A stretch of DNA of 64,000 bases from Arthrobacter alpinus (GTDB lineage Bacteria; Actinomycetota; Actinomycetes; Actinomycetales; Micrococcaceae): contig NZ_FNTV01000001.1 in NCBI RefSeq assembly GCF_900105965.1, positions 1,798,001-1,862,000 of the forward strand. The letters are read 5' to 3'. The notes beneath the pieces were generated by a model. It was not told the origin of the DNA, ran no database searches, and saw only the letters and a list, made by a program, of their open reading frames with translations. The first letter of the stretch is position 1. Each line of letters starts with the position of its first letter. Positions 6,613 to 15,365 of the stretch are shown here, piece after piece. The translations under genes and the position numbers were made by a program.

Positions 6613-9156
6613 TTAGCGCTGGGTTGCGCCGAACCGCTCCGCGGCAAGCTCGACGGCGGACGCGCGTGCGGCCGATGCCTCATCTGAGGTCAGCGTGCGG
6701 TCCGCAGCCCTGAAACGCAGGCCAAAGGCCAAGGACTTGCTGCCCTCGGGAATGCCCGTGCCCTGGTATTCATCGAACAAGGCCACGTCTTCCAGCAGTT
6801 CGCCGGCGCCTTCACGCAGTGTTTCCAGAACAGCGGCAGCCGGAATCTCCACCGGAACAACCAGGGCAACGTCCTGAGTTGCCACCGGGAAGGTGGAAAT
6901 GGCCTTGGCCACGATCACGTCTGCGGCAGCGGCAAAGACCTTCTCGGCGTTGATTTCCATGGCCACCGACCGGGCAGGCATGTGCAACTCGGCCAGCAGT
7001 TTCGGGTGAAGTTCACCCGCGTAACCAACAACGTCCCCATCGCGCAACGTCAGCATGGCCGCGCGGCCCGGGTGGAACGCCTGGTGCGAACCCTGTGTCA
7101 CCACGAGTTCCACGCCTGCCACGTCGGCCACCAAGCGAGCAGCGTCAATGGCATCGGCCCAGTCCCACGCCCGCGGGCTGTGCGCAGGTGCAGCCGGTGA
7201 ATCCTTGCCCGTGAAAACGGCACCAATGGTCAAAGGCTGGTACGGAATACCGTCATACAGCCCGTCGAGGACATCCTCGGCAGGCCTGACGCCAAGCGGC
7301 GGGATCGAGGCGGTGCCCATCGTTTCCGAGGGCAGGAACACCAGACCGGATTCGAACAATGCCAGATCGTGGAAACCGCGTGAGTGGTTGCGCTTGGCAA
7401 TCTCGATCAGCCCCGGCAGAACCGAGGTCCGCAGGAAGCCGAACTCCTCGCTCAGGGGGTTCGCCAACTTCACGGCGGGGCGGGAGGCACCGGCTTCGGC
7501 CACCCCGAAGGTCTCGTTGGAAACCTTGGACACAAACGGGTAGGCCAGAATCTCGGTCAACCCGGAATCCGCCAAGGCTTGCACCGCCCGACGGCGCTGC
7601 TGCTGAGCGCGCGAATAGCCGTGTCCAGGAGGTGCCGTGGGAAGGGTGGACGGGATGAGGTCATAACCCACCAAGCGGGCGACTTCCTCGGTCAGGTCGT
7701 CCTTGGCGAGCAGATCGTGGCGCCAGCTGGGGGCCGTGACGGAATATCCGCCGTCGACCTTCTCAACAACGGCACCCAGGTCCGTCAGGGAACCGATGAT
7801 CTGTTCCTGGGTGAAATTGATGCCGATGCGGGCAGAGGTGTAACCGGAAGGCAGGAACACCGGAGCCACAACGACTGGGGTACCAACGTCAGTGACGGTG
7901 GTTTCCTCGGTGCCGCCAGCCAGCTCAACGAGCAGGTCCACGGCACGCTGGGCGGCAACATCGGCAACCAAGGGGTCAACACCGCGTTCGAAGCGCTTTG
8001 ACGCCTCGGAGGGCAGCTTGTGGCGGCGGCGCGAGCGGGCAATCGAGACTTCCTCGAAGTGCGCGGCCTCAACCAACACATTGACGGTGCTCGAGTTGAC
8101 CTCGGTGGAGGCACCGCCCATGACACCGGCGATCCCGATGGGACCGGACCCGTCAGTGATGAGCAGGTCCTCAACATCGAGTTTGCGGACCTTGCCGTCA
8201 AGGGTCTCCAGCGTTTCACCGGCGGCGGCGCGACGCACCACGATCTCTCCGGTGAGCTTGTCGGCGTCGTAGGAATGCAGCGGCTGACCCAGTTCCAACA
8301 TGACGTAGTTGGCAATGTCCACGGGCAGTGAAATGGAGCGGACACCGGCCAGGCGCAACCGGGATGACATCCACGGCGGGGTCGGCGCGTCCGGGTTGAT
8401 TCCATGTACGGTGCGGGCAACGAAGCGATCGCAGCCGGCGTTGCCATAGATAGGCGCTTCATCTGCCAACCGGACGGGATGGCCAGCACCCGTTGCTGCG
8501 GTCACCGAAACCAGCGACGCCGGGTCGGTGAAAACGCTGTCGGTGGCGTGGGCGTATTCGCGGGCAACGCCGCGGATGCTGAACGCGTAGCCGCGGTCCG
8601 GGGTGACGTTGATTTCGGCGGCTTCGTCGCGAAGACCCAGCAGCTCCAGTGCGTCGGTGCCGAGCTCCGGGTCAAGGCCCAGGGTTGAGAGCACCAGGAT
8701 GCCGTCGTGATCTTCGCCAATGCCGAGCTCGCGCACGGAGGCGATCATGCCGGCGGAAACATGACCGTAGGTCTTCCGGGGTGTGATGCGGAAATCACCG
8801 GGCAGGACGGCGCCGGGCAGGGTGACAACAACCTTGTCCCCCACCACAAAGTTGTGCGCACCACAGACAATGCCTTGAACGCCCGAGGGGTCAATGCCGT
8901 CAATGTCCAGGGTCTGCGGGGTGCCTTCGGGAACCACGCGGACGGTGCACCAGTTGATGGTCTTGCCGTTGGACTGCGGTTCCTTCTCCAAAGAGAGGAC
9001 CTGACCCACCACAATGGGGCCGCTGATGGTATCTAGCGGACGGTGTACTTCCTCTTCTTCAAATCCAACCTTGACCAGATCGGTCATTACTTCTTCGGCA
9101 GTTGCTCCTGCCGGTACCTGCGCGTACTCGCGCAGCCAAGTCAGTGGAATACGCAC
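6613..9156 (-). CDS. pheT: Phenylalanine--tRNA ligase beta subunit
   Basis: 847 residues, the usual bacterial PheT length. The start MRIPLTWLREYAQVP is typical. A tRNA-binding OB-fold follows (about 40-150, ending GDFRITPRKTYGHVSAGMIAS), then B3/B4 editing domain (MLELGQPLHSYDADKL, about 290), B5 domain, the inactive synthetase-like core, and the C-terminal FDX-ACB anticodon-binding domain (STFPVATQDVALVVP, FDEYQGTGIPEGSKSLAFGL). With PheS it forms the alpha2-beta2 enzyme that charges tRNA-Phe and hydrolyses mischarged Tyr. The gap from pheS is only 4 bp, so the two form an operon with the terminator at 6551-6600. Confidence 0.98.
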   Translation of the reverse strand: MRIPLTWLREYAQVPAGATAEEVMTDLVKVGFEEEEVHRPLDTISGPIVVGQVLSLEKEPQSNGKTINWCTVRVVPEGTPQTLDIDGIDPSGVQGIVCGAHNFVVGDKVVVTLPGAVLPGDFRITPRKTYGHVSAGMIASVRELGIGEDHDGILVLSTLGLDPELGTDALELLGLRDEAAEINVTPDRGYAFSIRGVAREYAHATDSVFTDPASLVSVTAATGAGHPVRLADEAPIYGNAGCDRFVARTVHGINPDAPTPPWMSSRLRLAGVRSISLPVDIANYVMLELGQPLHSYDADKLTGEIVVRRAAAGETLETLDGKVRKLDVEDLLITDGSGPIGIAGVMGGASTEVNSSTVNVLVEAAHFEEVSIARSRRRHKLPSEASKRFERGVDPLVADVAAQRAVDLLVELAGGTEETTVTDVGTPVVVAPVFLPSGYTSARIGINFTQEQIIGSLTDLGAVVEKVDGGYSVTAPSWRHDLLAKDDLTEEVARLVGYDLIPSTLPTAPPGHGYSRAQQQRRRAVQALADSGLTEILAYPFVSKVSNETFGVAEAGASRPAVKLANPLSEEFGFLRTSVLPGLIEIAKRNHSRGFHDLALFESGLVFLPSETMGTASIPPLGVRPAEDVLDGLYDGIPYQPLTIGAVFTGKDSPAAPAHSPRAWDWADAIDAARLVADVAGVELVVTQGSHQAFHPGRAAMLTLRDGDVVGYAGELHPKLLAELHMPARSVAMEINAEKVFAAAADVIVAKAISTFPVATQDVALVVPVEIPAAAVLETLREGAGELLEDVALFDEYQGTGIPEGSKSLAFGLRFRAADRTLTSDEASAARASAVELAAERFGATQR

Positions 9157-9160
9157 TTAC

Positions 9161-10255
9161 TTAGATCTCCATCCCAAAGTGTTCGCTGAATCGTACGTCG
9201 CCCTCGATCATGTCGTGCATGTCGCCAACCTCATTGCGGAACATGAGGGTGCGCTCAATACCCATGCCGAAGGCAAATCCTGAGTAGACGTCCGGATCAA
9301 TGCCGGCCGCGCGGAGTACGTTCGGGTTGACCATGCCGCAGCCGCCCCACTCGATCCAGCGCGGGCCGCCCTTGGCGCCGGGGTGCCAAATATCCAGCTC
9401 GGCCGACGGTTCGGTGAAGGGGAAGAAGTTCGGGCGCAGGCGGATGCTGGCTTCGTCACCAAACATCTGGCGTGCAAAGTGTTCCAGGGTGCCGCGCAGG
9501 TCAGCCATGGAGAGGTCCTTGTCGATGGCCAGGCCTTCGAACTGGTGGAACACGGGCGTGTGAGTGGCATCGAGTTCATCGGTGCGGAACACCTTGCCGG
9601 GGCACAGCACGTAAACGGGCAGTTCGCGCTCCAGCAGCGAGCGGACCTGCACGGGTGAGGTGTGGGTGCGCAGCAGGAGGTGTGCTTCCGGTGGCTCCAC
9701 GAAGAACGTGTCCTGCATTTCACGGGCCGGGTGATCCGGTTTGAAATTCAACGCATCAAAGTTGAACCATTCCGATTCCAGCTCGGGGCCTTCGGCGATT
9801 TCCCAGCCCATGCCCACAAAGATGTCGCTGACGCGGTCCTGCAGCGTGGACAGTGGGTGGCGGGCACCGGCGCGACGGCGGCGCGGGGCTGCAGTAACAT
9901 CCACGGTCTCCTCGACCAGGATGCGCGCTGCGTCTTCAGCCTCGAGCACCTCGGTGCGGGCTGCGAGCGCCTTGGCAACTCGGCCGCGTGAGCCGCCCAT
10001 GAGTTTTCCGGCGGCGGCCTTGAATTCCTTGGCGAGCCCACCGATCTCACGGTTGGCCAGGCTTAGCGGTGACTTTTCGCCGGTGTGGGCCAGCCGTGCG
10101 GTCTTTAGTTCATCCAGCGTTGTGGCGGCGGCAATGGCTGCGAGCGCGTTTTCAACGGCTGCTCCAATCGCTGCTTCGTCAAGCGGATCCGGAACCGTGG
10201 CGGGTTCGGTGGTTGGTTCGGGCATCTCTGCCGTCGTGTGGGGCATCTCAGACAT
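9161..10255 (-). CDS. pheS: Phenylalanine--tRNA ligase alpha subunit
   Basis: 364 residues. An N-terminal coiled-coil tRNA-binding arm (about 1-110, GEKSPLSLANREIGGL) precedes the class II catalytic core. Motif 2 is FRTDELDATHTPVFHQFEG, and motif 3 is GFAFGMGIERTLMFRN near the C-terminus. It makes phenylalanyl-adenylate and transfers it to tRNA-Phe. The first ~30 residues are Pro/Glu/Thr-rich, and an internal ATG a few codons later is also possible as a start. There are 152 bp to the divergent lipoprotein gene, enough for the pheST promoter; I see no T-box or attenuator there. Confidence 0.98.
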   Translation of the reverse strand: MSEMPHTTAEMPEPTTEPATVPDPLDEAAIGAAVENALAAIAAATTLDELKTARLAHTGEKSPLSLANREIGGLAKEFKAAAGKLMGGSRGRVAKALAARTEVLEAEDAARILVEETVDVTAAPRRRRAGARHPLSTLQDRVSDIFVGMGWEIAEGPELESEWFNFDALNFKPDHPAREMQDTFFVEPPEAHLLLRTHTSPVQVRSLLERELPVYVLCPGKVFRTDELDATHTPVFHQFEGLAIDKDLSMADLRGTLEHFARQMFGDEASIRLRPNFFPFTEPSAELDIWHPGAKGGPRWIEWGGCGMVNPNVLRAAGIDPDVYSGFAFGMGIERTLMFRNEVGDMHDMIEGDVRFSEHFGMEI

Positions 10256-10406
10256 CTACAGTTTTTACCTAAGCTCGTGTGCGAGTAAGCGGCGGGGTAG
10301 CTCCTCCCGCCTAAGCCAGTCTAGTTGACGGCGCGTGCCTGCTTTGAATCCAACTCTTTACCTCTTCCCCGCCCATTCGTCGGCGCGGCTTGTTACGCTA
10401 GCGCCC

Positions 10407-10979
10407 ATGAGCTCCCTTCTCCGCAGACGTACGACGCCGGCCTGCCGGTATGCGCTGGTGGCGTCACTCGCGCTGGTGTTGGGCGGGTGCAGTACATCCC
10501 CCCGCAAGGTCAGTCACTACACCCCTGCCCCGGCCGCAATTCAGGAGAAAGTTGACTGCCTTGCCCCTCCCGAATGGCACGATGGCTCCGAAGCCAGCCA
10601 GCCGGCGGCGGATTTGAGGGGTTCGGTCCCTGAGGGATTTGTCCCTGTTCAGGTGGTCCGCTGCCAGCAGGACTTCCTTGAACAAGCTGGTGTCTACACG
10701 CGCGCGGTTCGGCAGGAGCAGCTCGAGGGGGATTACTCAGCGTTGCTTGCGGCCTTGGCACAGCCCAGCGACAGGGCGAACGGCAACATGGCCTGCACTG
10801 CGGATGCGGAGCTCCTGCCGGCATTGTGGCTTGTCAACGCTGATGGCCAAGCTATCCACGTGGTGTGGCCGGTCGACGCCTGCGGTAAGGCTCGCGGGAA
10901 GCCGGATACCGCCAAGGCGTTGGCCGGCTTGACGGTTGGCGAGGTACAGATCCAAACGGAGAAGGAATCAGGACAGTGA
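10407..10979 (+). CDS. Putative secreted lipoprotein
   Basis: 190 residues from ATG 10407. An upstream start would put 24 extra residues before the signal peptide. The N-terminus has a basic start (SSLLRRRTTPACRY), a hydrophobic stretch ALVASLALVLGGC and a lipobox LGGC, so it should be lipid-anchored outside the membrane. The mature part has several cysteines (VDC, VRC, MAC, DAC) that could form disulfides. No family is recognised. Its stop overlaps the start of the next gene (GTGA), so the two are probably coupled and may work together. Confidence 0.75.
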   Translation: MSSLLRRRTTPACRYALVASLALVLGGCSTSPRKVSHYTPAPAAIQEKVDCLAPPEWHDGSEASQPAADLRGSVPEGFVPVQVVRCQQDFLEQAGVYTRAVRQEQLEGDYSALLAALAQPSDRANGNMACTADAELLPALWLVNADGQAIHVVWPVDACGKARGKPDTAKALAGLTVGEVQIQTEKESGQ

Positions 10980-11458
10980 GGTCTTCAGTGTGCCTGCGTG
11001 CGGTGGCCAACGCCGTCAATCTCTCTACGGCAACCGGGTTGCTCCTTGCCGGGCTGACGCGCACCCCTGTGGAGAAGGGACCGGATGGTCTAATTTTAGG
11101 CACTGGTTATCAGCCCAAGCTCCCCCTTGCCGGAGCTTTCACGGTGGGCAATGTGATCTTCTACCGGGCCGATCGGGCTTTCATTGACTCACGCCCAGAC
11201 CTCTTGGTCCATGAATCGGGCCATTCAACGCAGTACGCATGGTGCTTGGGTCTGCCCTTCTTGCCGCTCTACGCAGCCTGCGCAGCCTGGTCGCTGTGGC
11301 GCACCGGAGATCCTGGCAGCCGGAACTTCTTCGAACGCAATGCGGGCTTGACCCTGGGCGGGTATCGCGAACTGCCTACGATTGCTAGGCTCCCCCTCAT
11401 CAGGAACCAATTGCGCCGCTTTGCGGTGAATAAGTCACGAGACAACAACACCCACTGA
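10976..11458 (+). CDS. Uncharacterised protein with HESGH motif
   Basis: 160 residues, GTG start overlapping the upstream stop by 4 bp. The central segment LLVHESGHSTQYAWCLG contains HExxH, the zinc-binding core of many metallopeptidases. It is followed by a hydrophobic stretch PFLPLYAACAAWSLW and then NFFERNAGLTLGGY, which offers a possible third ligand Glu. The protein is short for a metallopeptidase, and there is no clear signal peptide. I recognise no named family. Linkage to a lipoprotein suggests an envelope role; enzymatic activity is an inference from the motif alone. Confidence 0.65.
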   Translation: MRSSVCLRAVANAVNLSTATGLLLAGLTRTPVEKGPDGLILGTGYQPKLPLAGAFTVGNVIFYRADRAFIDSRPDLLVHESGHSTQYAWCLGLPFLPLYAACAAWSLWRTGDPGSRNFFERNAGLTLGGYRELPTIARLPLIRNQLRRFAVNKSRDNNTH

Positions 11459-11478
11459 CCTAAGGAAAAGAAGTAGCC

Positions 11479-12117
11479 ATGACACTAGCTGCAGATACCG
11501 TCACCGTCACCGGCCAGGGCACAGTTTCGACCACTCCGGATTTTTTCACCATCTCCATCGGGATCGAGGCGGCGCAGCCCACTGTTCGTGCCGCTTATTC
11601 GCGTGCCAGTGAGGCCCTGAACGCCGTCAACTCCAAACTCTTGTCCCTAGGGGTGGGGCGGGAAGCCATGAGTTCCTCGTCTCTGGACGTCCGGGCAGAC
11701 ACCCGCTGGCAAGATGGCACCGGGACGGTGGTGACTGGTTACACGGTCTCCAGTACGTTGACGGTGTCATTGCGCTATGACGCGGGCGCGCAGGACATCA
11801 TTGCCGCGGTGGTGGACACGGGCAACAACAATGTCCGGCTGCACGGCATGACGCCCGTGGTCTCGGACCCCTCGGCCGCGCAGGACGAAGCACGCGCAGC
11901 CGCGTGGGCCGACGCCCGACGGGCAGCCGAAGTGTATGCACAGCTGTCCGGGCGGGCCTTGGGCCCGGTTAGCCAGATCAGCGAAGGCATCGTCCATGAT
12001 TCGCCGCCCCGGCCCATGAAGGCCAGGGCCGTCATGGCCATGGACAGCTCCATGGCCATTGAACCGGGGCAAAGTGACGTGGCCATGGCGGTGCAGGTGA
12101 CCTGGCTCCTAGCTTAG
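11479..12117 (+). CDS. SIMPL domain-containing protein (DUF541)
   Basis: 212 residues matching the SIMPL/DUF541 family: VTVTGQGTVSTTPDFFTISIGIEA at the N-terminus, GYTVSSTLTVSLRY in the middle, and AWADARRAAEVYAQLSGRALG near the C-terminus. There is no signal peptide, unlike the periplasmic Gram-negative members, so this one may be cytosolic. Family members have been linked to oxidative stress and signalling, but no reaction is known. The gene follows the HESGH gene by 20 bp with an AAGGAAAAG ribosome-binding site and ends the rightward three-gene cluster. Confidence 0.85.
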   Translation: MTLAADTVTVTGQGTVSTTPDFFTISIGIEAAQPTVRAAYSRASEALNAVNSKLLSLGVGREAMSSSSLDVRADTRWQDGTGTVVTGYTVSSTLTVSLRYDAGAQDIIAAVVDTGNNNVRLHGMTPVVSDPSAAQDEARAAAWADARRAAEVYAQLSGRALGPVSQISEGIVHDSPPRPMKARAVMAMDSSMAIEPGQSDVAMAVQVTWLLA

Positions 12118-12154
12118 GGTTTCAGTGGCTGGGCTCAGGTAGCGGAAGCAGCCG

Positions 12155-13654
12155 CTAGGGGATGCTAATTTCCCTCTTCAGGATCTTGCCCGTGGGCCCC
12201 TTGGGCAAGGCCTCCATGATGACAACCCTGCGTGGGTACTTGTAGGCCGCAATTCTGGCCTTGACGAACTCTTGAATCTCGGCGGCGAGTGCCTCCGGAT
12301 TGTCGGCTCCCTGCGCACCCTCCTTGAGTGCCACCGCGGCACAGACCTCCTCACCGTGCACGTCGTCTGGCCTGCCCACTACGGCGGCTTCGGCCACTGC
12401 GGGATGTTCGTACAGGACCTCCTCTATCTCGCGCGGGTAAATGTTGTACCCGCCGCGCAAGATCATGTCCTTCTTGCGGTCAACAATGAAGAACACGCCA
12501 TCTTCATCCTGACGAGCCAAATCGCCGGTCCGGAACCAGCCATCGGGAATCGCGGCGGCCGTTGCCTCCGGATTGTTCCAATATCCCTTCATGACATACG
12601 GACCTGCGACGACTATCTCCCCCACCGCGCCCGGTTCCACGTCCGCACCTGCATCATTGACAATCCGCAGCTGGGCACCGGCCACCGCAGTTCCCACTGA
12701 CCCAGGTTTGCGAATGCCGTCCATTTGGTTGAAGGCCACCACGGGCGAGGTTTCGGACAGGCCGTAGCCCTCCAACAGCGTTGCCTTGAAGGTGGTCTCA
12801 AATTCATGCAGGATTTCCACCGGCAGGGCGGACCCGCCGGACGCTGCCAGGCGCAGACTGCTCAGATCATAGTTGTCCCGGCCCGGTGCACGCAGGAGAG
12901 CAATGTACATGCTGGGGACGCCCTCGAAGATCGTGACCTTGTCGCGGGCAATAATCTCCAAGGCCTTGACCGGGTCGAATCGAGGCAGGAGTGTCACAGT
13001 TGCACCCGCCATGACCGCAGAGTTTAGTGCACATGTCTGGCCAAAAATATGGAAGAACGGAAGTCCGCCAAAGATCACGTCACCTTCCCTGCTTGAAAAC
13101 AGGGCCGTGGACACCTCAGCATTGCTCCGTAGATTCTCATGCGTCAGCTCTGCCCCCTTGGGCTTGCCGGTGGTTCCGGAGGTGTAGAGAATGACGGCGG
13201 TATCGTCCTTTTCGGCGGCTGCCACCTCGCTGACCGCTTCGAGAGGTGCCAGCAGGGTCATGAAATTTCCATCGATGGCAATGATGGCGGCGCCGGCCTC
13301 TGCGGCGCCTGGTTCAACCTCGCCCAGGACTCCTTCCCAGGCAAAGGCGAGCACCGCCCCGGAATCCTTGAGGTGGTAGGCCACTTCGCGGGCTTTCAAG
13401 AGGGGGTTCAGGGGAACCACAATGGCTCCGTAGCGCAGGATTCCGTAATAGATGGGCGGCATCTGGGGCAGGTTGGGAGATATCAAGGCGACCCTGTCAC
13501 CGGGCTTTACGCCACGTTGGGCCAGAAGTGCTGCCACTTTGGAACTGAGTACTTCCAGTGCGCCGAAAGTCATTTCCAGGTCATCGAGCTTAATGACCAC
13601 TCCACTCGGGTTTCGCGCGGCAGAGGCAGGAACCATGCTGGCCAGGTTTGTCAT
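12155..13654 (-). CDS. Long-chain fatty acid--CoA ligase (AMP-binding enzyme)
   Basis: 499 residues of the ANL adenylate-forming superfamily. The phosphate-binding loop YTSGTTGKPKGAELTHEN lies near residues 155-172. LLEGYGLSETSPVV is motif A5, WFRTGDLARQDEDG the ATPase motif, and DRKKDMILRGGYNIYPREIE the hinge region. The C-terminal lysine in KGPTGKILKREI is the adenylating lysine. It probably activates fatty or related carboxylic acids as CoA thioesters in the cytosol; the true substrate is not predictable. It stands alone, convergent with the SIMPL gene. Confidence 0.9.
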   Translation of the reverse strand: MTNLASMVPASAARNPSGVVIKLDDLEMTFGALEVLSSKVAALLAQRGVKPGDRVALISPNLPQMPPIYYGILRYGAIVVPLNPLLKAREVAYHLKDSGAVLAFAWEGVLGEVEPGAAEAGAAIIAIDGNFMTLLAPLEAVSEVAAAEKDDTAVILYTSGTTGKPKGAELTHENLRSNAEVSTALFSSREGDVIFGGLPFFHIFGQTCALNSAVMAGATVTLLPRFDPVKALEIIARDKVTIFEGVPSMYIALLRAPGRDNYDLSSLRLAASGGSALPVEILHEFETTFKATLLEGYGLSETSPVVAFNQMDGIRKPGSVGTAVAGAQLRIVNDAGADVEPGAVGEIVVAGPYVMKGYWNNPEATAAAIPDGWFRTGDLARQDEDGVFFIVDRKKDMILRGGYNIYPREIEEVLYEHPAVAEAAVVGRPDDVHGEEVCAAVALKEGAQGADNPEALAAEIQEFVKARIAAYKYPRRVVIMEALPKGPTGKILKREISIP

Positions 13655-13825
13655 TGAAGCTCCTTATGCTTTGGGCGGACTGGCGCTGAGTTGCAGTACC
13701 GCTGATGCAAGCAATGGCCAATCCGTGGGGGACAACGCCGTCCCCTGCCACCACCCTAGCGCCATAACGAGTGATTCACAGCACCTTTCTACTCGTGAGT
13801 AGCCACCACTTCCGGCGAACGGGCA

Positions 13826-13861
13826 TTGCCATTGATTAGAATATATGTTCTAATCAATGCA
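13826..13861 (+). promoter_or_regulatory. SOS-type promoter with LexA-box palindrome before the radical SAM gene
   Basis: A 26-bp near-perfect palindrome (13832-13857) has the core GAATATATGTTC at 13839-13850, one base from the actinobacterial LexA consensus GAACnnnnGTTC. It sits inside a promoter with TTGCCA at 13826, a 17-bp spacer and TCTAAT at 13849. This places transcription start at about 13861, the A of the ATG, so the mRNA is probably leaderless. LexA bound here would block RNA polymerase. Confidence 0.7.
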
Positions 13862-15018
13862 TGCGGTGGACCAGTCAAGAAATTAGCCAGCCACTTTTTC
13901 CTGAGCAAGCAGTTGCTCAAGCGGACCCAGGAATGGCAGCGCTGGCGCCCGGGCTGCCTCTCCTCCCATTGGCCGGACTTGTGAAGAGTGTTCAGACCCC
14001 GGAATTTGCCGGAATCACTTTTCACGAGGTTTTGTCCAAATCAGCCCTCAACAAGGTGCCACCCAGTTCCACCATGCCGTTCGAATGGACCGTCAATCCC
14101 TACCGCGGGTGCTCGCACGCCTGCGTCTATTGCTTTGCACGCAAGAGTCACACCTACCTGGATTTTGATTCCGGGGTGGACTTCGATTCCCAGGTAGTTG
14201 TGAAGGTCAATGTCGCCGATGTCCTGCGAAAAGAGCTGTTCAAGCCTTCGTGGCAGAGGCACCACGTGGCTCTGGGAACCAACACTGATCCCTACCAGCG
14301 CGCGGAGGGGCGCTACCGGCTCATGCCTGGAATCATTACCGCACTGGCGGACTCCGGCACCTCGTTTTCAATCTTGACCAAAGGAACGCTGCTCGCTCGG
14401 GACATTCCCTTGTTGCGCGCCGCCGGCGAACAGGTCAGCGTCGGGATGGGGATCTCCTTGGCGCTGCTGGACGAGGATCTAGCCCAAGCCATTGAGCCCG
14501 GAACACCCTCCCCCAAGGCCCGGCTGGCACTGATCAGCAAACTGCGCGACGCCGGCCTGCCGTGCGGCGTCATGGCCATGCCAATCCTGCCGTGGCTTAC
14601 CGACTCCGATGAGGCCTTGGATTCATTGTTTGCCGCACTGGCACAGGCGGGCGCAACAGGCGTCAGCGCCGGTGCACTGTACCTGCGCCCAGGTACGCGT
14701 GAATGGTTTATGGCGTGGCTGGCCCGCGAACACCCCGCCCTTGTTGGCCGGTATCAGCGTCTTTACAGCACGGGCTCGTACGCGTCCAAGGAGTACAGAC
14801 AGTGGCTCTCTGGCAGGATCAATGAAGCCAAAGCCCGCCACGGGTTCAGTTCTCAAGGATTCATTCACGACCCTCGCCGCGAGGAAGCCCAGTATCCTGC
14901 TGGCAGCATGTCCGCAGGAATTGAGCGCCAGGAACACTCCGCCGCCCCGAACATAAGAAAGGCGGAACTCCCCGTGGGGAATCCCGCCTTTCCAAACCCT
15001 GCTCCCACCTTGTTCTAA
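13861..15018 (+). CDS. Radical SAM protein, Rv2578c family (spore photoproduct lyase-like)
   Basis: 385 residues. The start MRWTSQEI and KSVQTPEFAGITFHEVLSKS match the Rv2578c family. The iron-sulfur motif CSHACVYCFARKSH (CxxxCxxC) is at about residue 82, and HVALGTNTDPYQRAEGRYRL follows in the TIM-barrel core. The family is a radical SAM group of unknown substrate, related to DNA-photoproduct lyases. I recall the mycobacterial member being DNA-damage inducible, and the LexA-like box over this promoter agrees. The last ~20 codons run through a hairpin (14958-14991), so the C-terminal tail may be a non-conserved extension. Confidence 0.88.
   Translation: MRWTSQEISQPLFPEQAVAQADPGMAALAPGLPLLPLAGLVKSVQTPEFAGITFHEVLSKSALNKVPPSSTMPFEWTVNPYRGCSHACVYCFARKSHTYLDFDSGVDFDSQVVVKVNVADVLRKELFKPSWQRHHVALGTNTDPYQRAEGRYRLMPGIITALADSGTSFSILTKGTLLARDIPLLRAAGEQVSVGMGISLALLDEDLAQAIEPGTPSPKARLALISKLRDAGLPCGVMAMPILPWLTDSDEALDSLFAALAQAGATGVSAGALYLRPGTREWFMAWLAREHPALVGRYQRLYSTGSYASKEYRQWLSGRINEAKARHGFSSQGFIHDPRREEAQYPAGSMSAGIERQEHSAAPNIRKAELPVGNPAFPNPAPTLF
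14958..14991. terminator. Hairpin, probable bidirectional terminator
   Basis: AAAGGCGG and CCGCCTTT form the outer stem with CTCCCC/GGGG inside. On the minus strand it is followed by CTTATG, so it can serve the DUF5302 gene; on the plus strand it lies inside the final codons of the radical SAM frame. Confidence 0.55.
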
Positions 15019-15093
15019 GGCCGCACCCCTACACGCATCTAACCGCGTATCAGGTGCTCACCTGGAACGCCGGCGAAGCATCAAGCTTTGCTG

Positions 15094-15285
15094 TTATCCG
15101 CTCTTGCGGCGGAATTCGCGCTTGTGCGATGCCGCGCCGTGAGAGGCGCTAATTTTTGCGCCACCGGCCGCAGCCACCGTACCGTGTTGTTGGTTCTTCT
15201 TGTTTTCCAGAGCCTGCCGGAACTTTTCCTTAGTTTCCTCGCTGGCGCCTGCGGGGGTTTGTTCGTCGTGGTTTTCACTCGTCAT
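15094..15285 (-). CDS. DUF5302 family small protein
   Basis: 63 residues from ATG 15285, which has AAGGAGG just upstream; a longer frame from 15330 has no family match in the extra part. The sequence EETKEKFRQALENKKNQQ and the C-terminus AASHKREFRRKSG match the small, charged DUF5302 proteins of actinobacteria. It is cytosolic, strongly basic at the C-terminus, and of unknown function. Confidence 0.82.
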   Translation of the reverse strand: MTSENHDEQTPAGASEETKEKFRQALENKKNQQHGTVAAAGGAKISASHGAASHKREFRRKSG

Positions 15286-15365
15286 GGCACAACCTCCTTG
15301 GGGTCTTGTGCACCCAGTCTGGCACAGCAACGCAGGTTTTCAACACCCGCTGCGGTATTCGTAGT

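Noticed and set aside
13891..13935. A later start (ATG 13933) for the radical SAM gene
   Set aside because: The N-terminal MRWTSQ resembles the family start, and the promoter geometry fits ATG 13861, so the later start is less likely.
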